A stretch of DNA of 64,000 nucleotides from Bradyrhizobium sp. NDS-1 (lineage in GTDB: Bacteria; Pseudomonadota; Alphaproteobacteria; Rhizobiales; Xanthobacteraceae): assembly GCF_032918005.1 (NCBI RefSeq), contig NZ_CP136628.1, forward strand, positions 6,495,501 through 6,559,500, given 5' to 3'. Shown in pieces: positions 57,801 through 64,000 of this stretch. Under the pieces are notes generated by a model, which ran no database searches, was not told where the DNA came from, and saw only the letters and a list, made by a program, of their open reading frames with translations. Made by a program: the position numbers and the translations under genes. The first letter of the stretch is position 1. Every line of letters begins with the position of its first letter.

Positions 57801-58613
57801 TCATCGCCGCCGCGCGCCGCTGTCCGCAGTCCGCTTCTTCGGCGCATCTTTCGGTTTGGACGGCTTTGCCGCAGGTCGCGCCGCGCGGCCGCGTCCGGGC
57901 GACGATCCCGCCGCGTTCTCGGCGCCGAAATTCTGCGCAAAGCGCTCCTGCGAGCGCGCCAGATGAGCGCGCATCGCATCGCGCGCGGCGTCCGGATCGT
58001 GCGCCGCGATCGCCTCGCGCACGGCGCGATGCTCGTCGAGCGCGGTGCGCCAGGTGCCCGGGCTCTCGAAATAATGCGCAAGCTGCGCGAAATAGGGGTT
58101 GAGACGCTGGTCGAACAGCTCGCCCACCACGCGTACCAGAACGGCATTGCCGAGGCTTCCGGCGATCGCGACGTGAAACGCACGGTCGTGGACCATCGAG
58201 GCCTCGCCGGGATGCTCGACATTCTCCATCGCGAGAAGGGACGCATCGATGCGGGCGACATCGTCCTTGGTCGCGACGCGCGCGGCCTGCTCGGCGATCG
58301 CACTTTCCAGGAATTCGCGGGCGCGCAACAGCTCGAACGGACCTTCGATGCCGGCGGCTGGCGGCGCGGGTGCAGCGTCCGCGGGGTCGATCACATAGAT
58401 GCCGGACCCGACGCGGATGCGGACGCGGCCTTCGACCTCGAGCGCGATCAGGGCTTCGCGCACCGTCGGCCGCGAGATCTTCAGCTGCTCGGCGAGCTCA
58501 CGCTCAGTCGGCAAGCGGCTGCCGACCGCGTACTCGCCGCTGTCGATCAGGCTTCGCAATTGATCGGCGACCTGGCGATAGAGCCGTCTCGCCTCCACAG
58601 CTTCCAGCGGCAC
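57801..58613 (-). CDS. GntR/FadR-family regulator of the uronate module
   Basis: The 270-residue regulator has an N-terminal GntR winged helix (LRSLIDSGEYAVGSRLPTER, ISRPTVREALIALEVEGRVR) and a C-terminal FCD all-helical ligand domain (FELLRAREFLESAIAEQAAR, FHVAIAGSLGNAVLVRVVGE). A basic, low-complexity tail follows (GRGRAARPAAKPSKPKDAPK). The GTG at 58613 has an ideal GGGGAGGA upstream; a longer ATG frame from 58775 overlaps the uxuB-like promoter and is rejected. It is the first gene of the TRAP/uxuA operon, divergent from the uxuB-like gene, and presumably binds the palindrome between them, releasing on an aldonate or uronate. Confidence 0.9.
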   Translation of the reverse strand: MPLEAVEARRLYRQVADQLRSLIDSGEYAVGSRLPTERELAEQLKISRPTVREALIALEVEGRVRIRVGSGIYVIDPADAAPAPPAAGIEGPFELLRAREFLESAIAEQAARVATKDDVARIDASLLAMENVEHPGEASMVHDRAFHVAIAGSLGNAVLVRVVGELFDQRLNPYFAQLAHYFESPGTWRTALDEHRAVREAIAAHDPDAARDAMRAHLARSQERFAQNFGAENAAGSSPGRGRAARPAAKPSKPKDAPKKRTADSGARRR

Positions 58614-58676
58614 GCTGGTCCTCCCCGATAGGGTCGCGCGGGGTCTGACCAGACCCGCGGCCCGCCAATTTTGGAT

Positions 58677-58693
58677 AATTGGCCTTACCAATT
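58677..58693. promoter_or_regulatory. Operator palindrome between gntR and the uxuB-like gene
   Basis: AATTGG-CCTTA-CCAATT is a perfect 6+6 inverted repeat with a 5-base centre, very close to the UxuR/ExuR operators of enterobacteria (AATTGG-TATA-CCAATT). Its position, 64 bases upstream of both the GntR and the reductase starts, suits control of both directions. Confidence 0.75.
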
Positions 58694-58756
58694 GACCGAA
58701 GCATTGACCTGATAAGGGCGCCATGTCAAGCAGCGGCAAAGCAAAGGGAGACGTCC

Positions 58757-60241
58757 ATGCGCCCAGGTTCGACACGCCTTGGCCGCGCCAATCTCGACCG
58801 GCTGCCAGCGGCCATCCGCCGCCCGCGCTACGACCGTTCGCGCGTCACGCCCGGCATCGTGCATCTCGGTCTCGGCGCCTTTCATCGCGCACATCAAGCG
58901 GTTGTCATCGATGATTGCCTGACCGCCGGGGCCCCCTCCTGGGGCATCGTCGGCGCCAGCCTGCGCAGCCCGGATACGCGCGATGCTCTCGCCCCGCAGG
59001 ATCACCTTTACACGGTTGCGATACGCGCCGCCGAAGGCACCGAGCACCGCGTCGTCGGCGCACTGCTCGACAGCGTCGTCGCACGCGAGAACCCGGGCCG
59101 GCTGGTCGAACGGATGGCCGATCCCGCCATTCGCATCGTCTCGCTGACGGTCACCGAGAAGGGCTATTGCCACACGCCGCAGACCGGCGATCTCGACGAG
59201 CGGCATCCCGACATCGTGCACGACCTCAACAATTTCGGCGCGCCACGCTCGGCGACCGGCTTCATCGTGGCCGCGCTGGCGCGGCGGCGGGCACAGGGCC
59301 TTCCGCCTTTCACCGTGCTGTGCTGCGACAATCTCGCCGCCAACGGCCACACCGTGCAGCGGATTGTGACGCAATTCGCCGCGCTGCGGTCGAAGGATCT
59401 CGGCAAATGGATCGCGGACACGGTCGCCTTCCCCTCCACCATGGTCGACCGCATCGTACCAGAGACGACGGATAGCGACCGCGATACGGTCGCGAACGCG
59501 CTCGGCATGCGCGACGCCTGGCCCGTGATGACCGAGCCTTTTACGCAATGGGTGGTCGAGGACCGTTTCACGGCGGGCCGGCCCGATCTCGCCGCCGCGG
59601 GCGTCGAGCTCGTCAGCGACGTCAAGCCGTTCGAGCTGATGAAGCTGCGGCTGCTCAACGCCAGCCATTCGGCGCTGGCCTATCTCGGCTATCTCTCTGG
59701 TTATGGGACCGTCGCGGACACGATGCAGGATCCGCATTTCGCGCGCCTCGCCGCGCGGGTGATGGAGGACGCCGCGGTGACGCTGACCATGCCATCAGGC
59801 ACTGATCTCGCCGCTTATCGCGCCTCGCTGCTCGAGCGCTTTGCCAATCCGGCGCTGCATCACCGCACCTGGCAGATCGCGATGGACGGCTCGCAGAAGC
59901 TGCCGCAACGCCTGCTTGGCGCGATGCAGGATCGCCTGCGCAAGGATTTGCCGATCGCAACCCATGCGCTCGCGGTGGCCGGCTGGATGCGCTACGTCAC
60001 CGCAACCGACGAGAAGGGCCGCGCCATTGACGTGCGCGATCCGCTCGCCGCCGAGTTCGCCGCGCTGGCGCGTGAGGCCGGACCCGTCGCCGAGCGGCTC
60101 GCGCCCGCACTGCTTGGGGTCGCGAAGGTGTTCGGGCCGCTCGGTTCCGAGCCGCGCCTGCGCGAGGCCGTGACCGCGGCGCTCGGCCAACTGTATCAGG
60201 GCGGCGCGCGGCGGGCGGTGGCGATGCTCGTCTCGGCCTGA
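58757..60241 (+). CDS. uxuB: Mannitol dehydrogenase family oxidoreductase (fructuronate reductase, UxuB-like)
   Basis: The 494-residue protein belongs to the long-chain polyol dehydrogenase family: NAD-binding GIVHLGLGAFHRAHQAVVID, CCDNLAANGHTV, and the catalytic Lys region ELMKLRLLNASHSALAYLG. The family includes mannitol dehydrogenase, fructuronate reductase and tagaturonate reductase. Its partners uxuA and the zinc dehydrogenase favour D-fructuronate/D-mannonate interconversion. ATG at 58757 has GGGAGA upstream and excludes a 26-residue extension that would run through the operator. It is transcribed divergently from the regulator. Confidence 0.9.
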   Translation: MRPGSTRLGRANLDRLPAAIRRPRYDRSRVTPGIVHLGLGAFHRAHQAVVIDDCLTAGAPSWGIVGASLRSPDTRDALAPQDHLYTVAIRAAEGTEHRVVGALLDSVVARENPGRLVERMADPAIRIVSLTVTEKGYCHTPQTGDLDERHPDIVHDLNNFGAPRSATGFIVAALARRRAQGLPPFTVLCCDNLAANGHTVQRIVTQFAALRSKDLGKWIADTVAFPSTMVDRIVPETTDSDRDTVANALGMRDAWPVMTEPFTQWVVEDRFTAGRPDLAAAGVELVSDVKPFELMKLRLLNASHSALAYLGYLSGYGTVADTMQDPHFARLAARVMEDAAVTLTMPSGTDLAAYRASLLERFANPALHHRTWQIAMDGSQKLPQRLLGAMQDRLRKDLPIATHALAVAGWMRYVTATDEKGRAIDVRDPLAAEFAALAREAGPVAERLAPALLGVAKVFGPLGSEPRLREAVTAALGQLYQGGARRAVAMLVSA

Positions 60242-60326
60242 CCACAAAGCGGGCAAATGCTGCACTGCGGTCTGACCGACGGAAGTCGCGCTTGATTTTT
60301 GCCTGTCATTGCCCCACCCGAGAGGC

Positions 60327-60734
60327 ATGGCAAAAGACAGCAAGATCATCGCCGCCAACGCGGCCTTCTACGCCGCTTTTTCAGCGGGCGACTTCGCCGG
60401 CATGGAACAGATGTGGGCGGATGACGACGGCATTTCCTGCATCCATCCCGGCTGGCCGGCGATCGTCGGACGCGCCACGGTGATCGGAAGCTGGCGCGAC
60501 ATCCTGCAAAATCCTGAAAGACCGCAGATCACCTGCGCCGAACCGCAGGCGATCGTCGACGGCGACAGCGCCCGCGTGCTCTGCATCGAGATCGTCGACG
60601 GCACCGCGTTGGCCGCCGCCAACCATTTCCGCCGCGTCGGCGACGACTGGCGCCTGGTGCATCACCAGTCGAGCCCGATCGCGCAGATCGTCGAACAGGA
60701 TGACGACGATAGAATGAGCCACCGCGTCCACTGA
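60327..60734 (+). CDS. SnoaL/NTF2-like domain protein
   Basis: The 135-residue protein has the cone-shaped NTF2-like fold pattern (FYAAFSAGDFAGMEQMWADD, CIHPGWPAIVGRATVIGSWR, WRLVHHQSSP). SnoaL-like proteins are small isomerases, hydrolases or ligand-binding proteins; the HPGW motif is common in the sub-group with DUF4440-like annotation. No signal peptide. Start at 60327 (MAKDSKIIAANAAF) is preceded by GAGAGG. It lies 85 bases after the uxuB-like gene in the same direction; a functional link is not obvious. Confidence 0.85.
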   Translation: MAKDSKIIAANAAFYAAFSAGDFAGMEQMWADDDGISCIHPGWPAIVGRATVIGSWRDILQNPERPQITCAEPQAIVDGDSARVLCIEIVDGTALAAANHFRRVGDDWRLVHHQSSPIAQIVEQDDDDRMSHRVH

Positions 60735-60935
60735 ACGGAGCAAGCGGGCGGGCGCGCTCTAAGTCGCGTGCTCACAATCGAGGCTGTTTCACCTTTGAGG
60801 GAGATCTCGAAGCGTCGTAGACCGATGACCGCCAAGGGCCACAAGCGGACCTCCCCCTTGCAGCTTGTCGTCCGATAGGCCAGCATCAAGACGGAAATGT
60901 CTCTCGATGCTTCTACTCGGCAATAGGGGCAAGTC

Positions 60936-61754
60936 ATGTCGGTCCACGAACACTGGCAAATGGATGCCAGCGCGCCGGAACTGTACGAACGTTATTTGGT
61001 GCCAGCCATCACATCAGTATGGGCCAACGACCTGCTCGACCGCATCCCACCAGCGCGCGGCGACAGCGTACTCGACATCGCGTGTGGGACCGGCATTGTC
61101 GCGAGATTGATAGAGCAACGTGGCATCGTGAGACGTGTTGTCGGCCTTGACCTCAATTCAGCGATGCTCGCGATTGCGCGCGCGAAGTCTCCAGAGATTG
61201 AATGGATCGAGGGGAGTGCGCTTGACCTTCCGTTCGATTCAGACAGCTTCGACGTCGTACTCTGCCAACTCGGGCTACAATTCTTCCCGGATCGGCTTCT
61301 GGCGCTAAAGGAAATGATGAGAGTGCTTAAGCCCGCCGGCCGCGCTGGATTCAGCGTTTATGGCTCAATCGAGAAGACCCCGGCGGCGTACGCTTTCGTG
61401 CAGGCGCTCGATAAGTGTCTCGGAGAAGGGGCCTCACGCATTAAACGTTCTGAGCATCTTTCCTGCGATGCTCAGGAGATTGCTCGTTGGGCGAAGCAGG
61501 CCGGCTTTGACTTCGTCGAAGTGGTCCCCGTCACCAAACAGATCAGGTTTCCGTCAATGCTGGATTATGTGCGCTTTCAGCTCACGGCGACGCCGATGGC
61601 TGGTCTGTTGAACGATAAAGAGGCGCCTGAGCGGGAGCGGCTAATCATGTCGATTTCCGATGATGCTGCCTCTCGGCTCGACCATTCCATGCTGGCAGGT
61701 GGCAAGCTAACGTTTCCGCAGCAATCGTTCGTGGCGATTGCCTCGCTCCACTGA
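60936..61754 (+). CDS. Class I SAM-dependent methyltransferase
   Basis: This 272-residue protein has the SAM-binding motif I VLDIACGTGIVARL, the acidic residue after the second strand (VVGLDLNSAMLAIA), motif SALDLPFDSDSFDVVLCQLG and a MRVLKPAGRAGFSVYG stretch, the ubiquinone/menaquinone methyltransferase-like (Methyltransf_11) layout. Substrate is unknown. AGGGG precedes the ATG at 60936. Base composition appears less GC-rich, with more varied codons than the genes to its left, which suggests acquired DNA. The 200 bases upstream contain no recognised gene. Confidence 0.88.
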   Translation: MSVHEHWQMDASAPELYERYLVPAITSVWANDLLDRIPPARGDSVLDIACGTGIVARLIEQRGIVRRVVGLDLNSAMLAIARAKSPEIEWIEGSALDLPFDSDSFDVVLCQLGLQFFPDRLLALKEMMRVLKPAGRAGFSVYGSIEKTPAAYAFVQALDKCLGEGASRIKRSEHLSCDAQEIARWAKQAGFDFVEVVPVTKQIRFPSMLDYVRFQLTATPMAGLLNDKEAPERERLIMSISDDAASRLDHSMLAGGKLTFPQQSFVAIASLH

Positions 61755-61904
61755 AGCCCGCTTCGCGTCATTCACGTCGATTCGGCCGCGTCACCACCAC
61801 GTCCGGTCTGGCCTCGGCTTCTGACCTGTCGGGTGCCATCGCGATCTTCGCCTTCGCGCCAGCATTAGACGTCAGATCATCGAAGCAAATACAGACTTTT
61901 CGGC

Positions 61905-62912
61905 CTAAATTGGAACAGCCTCTATGATCTGGAAGTGCAAGCCTGCGCGAGCCGTGCCGCGCGTCTCAAATCCGGCCGTTCGACACAGCGCGCAATACTC
62001 GTCGTAAGTCCGTTCCAGCGCACCAAGCATGACGAGCATGTTGAGGTCACTGAGTTTCGAGATTGGCCCCTCGTTCGGCGGCTCCACAATGCGTTCAACG
62101 AGGAGCAGCCTCGCATTGGCTGTCATCGCGCGACGGCATGTAGTCAGGATAGAAATTGCTTCCTTGTCGTCCCAATCGTGAATGATCGCCCGCATCACAT
62201 AGGCATCAGCCCCCTCCGGAATGGCTTCAAAGAAGCTGCCACCGACGATTTCGCATCTGTCGGCGACACCATCCCGCTTCAGAACTTCGGCCGCCTTCTC
62301 GACCACGTGCGGCTGATCAAACAGTGTTCCGCGCAAGCCCTTGTTTGCCGCGAGAATTCCCGCCAGCAATTGGCCTTGACCACCCCCGATGTCGGCCACG
62401 TGACGAAAGCGGCTAAAGTCGCAGGCGGCGATGATAGCCTCGATGGCGCCGCGAGAATTGGCTGTCATGGCTCGGTTAAAAATCGCGTTCTCATCGGGAC
62501 GGGTGCTGCGATACTCCCATACGCTCTGACCATTGAGATGCCGAAAGGCACTCTCACCGGTGCGCACGCTATGTTCGAGATGGCCCCAAGCCTGCCAGGC
62601 ATAAGGTCGCCCGACATATGCCGCCCAGCCGTCCAGTGGGGTCGGTGAATCAGAGCGAAGGCACTCGCTCATCGGGGCGAGCGAAAACGTTCTGTTCTCA
62701 CCCTCATGGAAAACACCGACCGAAGCTAATGCCCGCAAGAGTCGATATAGTGTCCTCGGATGGGATCCGCTGAGCCGAGCAAGTTCGTTGCTGCTTAGCG
62801 GCCCATGGCTAAGGTGGTCGGCTATGCCAAGACGGGCCGCGACATGAATGGCTTGCGAAATTTGATAGCCGTTGATGAGCCGCGTCAGGTCCGAGAATGC
62901 ATTCGTAGTCAT
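61905..62912 (-). CDS. O-methyltransferase with dimerisation domain
   Basis: The 335-residue protein matches the plant/actinobacterial small-molecule O-methyltransferase family: an N-terminal winged-helix dimerisation domain (ARLGIADHLSHGPLSSNELA, HPRTLYRLLRALASVGVF), then SAM-binding ADIGGGQGQLLAGIL and the catalytic His in AIIHDWDD. Relatives methylate phenolic or polyketide compounds and are mostly found with secondary-metabolite genes. The ATG at 62912 has GGAGGAGA at good spacing; a frame from 63011 adds a non-conserved segment that crosses the promoter palindrome. It converges with the other methyltransferase gene across 150 bases. Confidence 0.9.
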   Translation of the reverse strand: MTTNAFSDLTRLINGYQISQAIHVAARLGIADHLSHGPLSSNELARLSGSHPRTLYRLLRALASVGVFHEGENRTFSLAPMSECLRSDSPTPLDGWAAYVGRPYAWQAWGHLEHSVRTGESAFRHLNGQSVWEYRSTRPDENAIFNRAMTANSRGAIEAIIAACDFSRFRHVADIGGGQGQLLAGILAANKGLRGTLFDQPHVVEKAAEVLKRDGVADRCEIVGGSFFEAIPEGADAYVMRAIIHDWDDKEAISILTTCRRAMTANARLLLVERIVEPPNEGPISKLSDLNMLVMLGALERTYDEYCALCRTAGFETRGTARAGLHFQIIEAVPI

Positions 62913-62968
62913 GATCTCATCTCCTCCTGGACACGCGATGAAGATCGGGAAGACGTGGACGCAAACGA

Positions 62969-63003
62969 ATTGTATCGGCAGAAATTGGGATACACGGTGT
63001 ATC
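62969..63003 (-). promoter_or_regulatory. Promoter palindrome upstream of the O-methyltransferase gene
   Basis: GATACACGGTGTATC (62989-63003) is a perfect 7-1-7 palindrome. A further TGTATC at 62971-62976 repeats its half-site. Read leftward, TACAAT at 62974-62969 could be a -10 box, putting the palindrome over the spacer/-35 region. It looks like the operator of a TetR- or MarR-type repressor, but no such gene is adjacent. Confidence 0.5.
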
Positions 63004-63011
63004 ACGCCCAA

Positions 63012-63320
63012 GACGCTTCGCGGAACGATTTCAACAGAAGCAGAAGGAGCCTAGGTCGGCTTCGGGCCAATAGCTGACGTTTCCGCCCTGGTTGGCGAGC
63101 ACATGCAGGCGCCAAATGATCGGATCCCAGGCGAAGGGGTCCCCGGCGTCTCAATCAGTTTAACAGCAAAGTTAGGCTTTTTGGCCGGCCTCCGCGGCAT
63201 GCAATGTTGTCGGAGGAACAGAATGTGTCGAGCATTGGATGATGGGCGCCGCGAGATGACGGTCTGCGCGAGGTTAACAATCGCCTTCGTCATTACAAAG
63301 TTCGATTGCTGGCTTTGCGC
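63012..63320. other. Intergenic stretch without a recognised gene
   Basis: The 309 bases contain only short, unconvincing frames. The left part (TAGGTCGGCTTCGGGCCAAT) resembles a scattered intergenic sequence I recall from other Bradyrhizobium genomes. No terminator or promoter of note was found, though the downstream TPR gene ends at its right side. Confidence 0.45.
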
Positions 63321-64000
63321 TTAGGCGGCGCAGCCAGCCTGACCTACACCGATCTTGCGCTGCAGTTCCCTGCAGTATGCCTCAAGCTTGTGCGAGCCAA
63401 GTTCGCGCGCCACGAGCTGGGCGGCATGAACTTCCGCCGCGGCGCCGCGGACGTCGTCGCATTCGAGCTGCAGTGTTGCGATCCGCAGTCGAAGCCTCAC
63501 GGCCTGGACCCGTCCTTCGATGCTCGACCAGAGCTGCCGAGCCAGGTGGAGGTGACGCAAAGCCGCTTCCAGATCACCGGCGGAATGCGCGAGCACAGAT
63601 TGCGCTTCGTTGGTGAGCGCCCGGATCGACGGCATTGGCCATCGATCGGCACTGCCCGACAGCTCCTCAATCAAGACTACCGCTTGCTCGAGGCGGCCGG
63701 TATGCGCCGCGACCAGCGCCAGATGCGCGAACAGGATTCCGCGCCGCTGCAATGTCCACCAGGTCTTACCGATCAAGCTGCGCTCGAGGCTGGCATGGGC
63801 CGCTTCCGCCTCGCCCCGTTCCAGCAGCAGCATGGCGCGGCCGGGTTCGGGACACCAACCGAGCGAATAGGCTCGATCATAAGCTTCGAGCGCCGCGTCG
63901 TCATTGCCGATGGCGGACTGAATGTCGCCGAGGACGCGATTGGCATCGCCGATCGACCACGGCGCATCGCTGTTGAGACGGGACAGTGAATCCTCGATGC
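63321..64000 (-). CDS. C-terminal part of a TPR-like, probably regulatory protein; N-terminus beyond window
   Basis: The reverse strand is open from the right edge to a stop at 63321, giving at least 226 residues. The sequence is all-helical with repeated TPR-like units (GNDDAALEAYDRAYSLG, GRAMLLLERGEAEAAHASL, FAHLALVAAHTGRLEQAVVL, HSAGDLEAALRHLHLARQLW). The GWCPEPGRAMLLLERGE block is typical of large LuxR- or SARP-type and cyclase-like signalling proteins with long TPR tails. No DNA-binding domain is present at this end, so any such domain must be N-terminal, outside the window. An internal ATG at 63833 is not the true start. Confidence 0.7.
   Translation of the reverse strand, partial: IEDSLSRLNSDAPWSIGDANRVLGDIQSAIGNDDAALEAYDRAYSLGWCPEPGRAMLLLERGEAEAAHASLERSLIGKTWWTLQRRGILFAHLALVAAHTGRLEQAVVLIEELSGSADRWPMPSIRALTNEAQSVLAHSAGDLEAALRHLHLARQLWSSIEGRVQAVRLRLRIATLQLECDDVRGAAAEVHAAQLVARELGSHKLEAYCRELQRKIGVGQAGCAA

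Noticed and set aside
60662..60937. 91-codon minus-strand frame before the methyltransferase
   Set aside because: It overlaps the end of the SnoaL gene, has no ribosome site and no recognisable domain; a gene remnant is possible but not supported.
63103..63324. 73-codon frame near the right end
   Set aside because: No motif and no ribosome site, and it overlaps the stop of the TPR protein gene.

Overview
The window looks like the chromosome of a Bradyrhizobium-type alphaproteobacterium. GC content is high, GC3 bias is so strong that nearly every gene has a long antisense shadow frame, and small palindromic repeats are scattered between genes. A ROSE-type RNA thermometer lies ahead of small heat-shock genes, and Ku/LigD, Kdp and TRAP gene sets resemble those of rhizobia. 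No rRNA, tRNA, CRISPR array, prophage or insertion sequence was seen.

Layout. 1-17.2 kb is a glycogen/trehalose island. A GH15 hydrolase (cut by the left edge) and malQ read leftward; a GlgE-like protein, treS-maltokinase, glgB, glgX, treZ and treY read rightward as one tightly packed operon. The two arms diverge from a 205-bp region with a palindrome that offers GGAAC general-stress promoter elements on both strands. Two trehalose routes (TreS from maltose, TreY/TreZ from glucan) sit together with branching and debranching enzymes. The GlgE-like protein keeps the nucleophile position but has Lys where the catalytic Glu should be. 17.2-21.8 kb holds a PHA-system protein, a DUF3309 peptide and the divergent ligD/ku end-joining pair. 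21.8-30.1 kb is a leftward kdp potassium-pump operon (kdpF-A-B-C-D-E) with two extra tiny membrane ORFs near kdpF and a dispersed repeat between kdpB and kdpC.

30.4-36.8 kb carries a TetR regulator divergent from a crotonase, upp, an acyl-CoA ligase, an acyl-CoA dehydrogenase, and an overlapping MaoC hydratase/CitE-type lyase pair, suggesting CoA-linked acid catabolism. 36.9-40.3 kb is an envelope and heat-stress block: glycine-zipper protein, HtrA protease, two coupled small proteins and two Hsp20 chaperones behind a ROSE element. 40.3-50.4 kb holds an MHS-family transporter, a rightward set (periplasmic binding protein, FAD dehydrogenase, IclR) and a leftward operon (TPP enzyme, D-amino-acid dehydrogenase, Asp/Glu racemase, SDR).

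50.4-51.5 kb has no convincing gene but is rich in inverted repeats. An aspartate racemase follows. 52.4-60.2 kb is a uronate/aldonate module: GntR regulator, TRAP DctPQM, a zinc dehydrogenase and uxuA facing a uxuB-type reductase across a UxuR-like operator; it fits conversion of L-gulonate and D-mannonate to 2-keto-3-deoxygluconate. 60.3-64 kb is a patchier, apparently less GC-rich accessory stretch with a SnoaL-like protein, two methyltransferases, a 15-bp promoter palindrome and the C-terminal part of a TPR-like protein cut by the right edge.

I see no clear new defence or mobile system. The most interesting signals are the catalytically altered GlgE homologue, the micro-ORFs in kdp and in the htrA/hsp20 block, and the structured gene-free kilobase.
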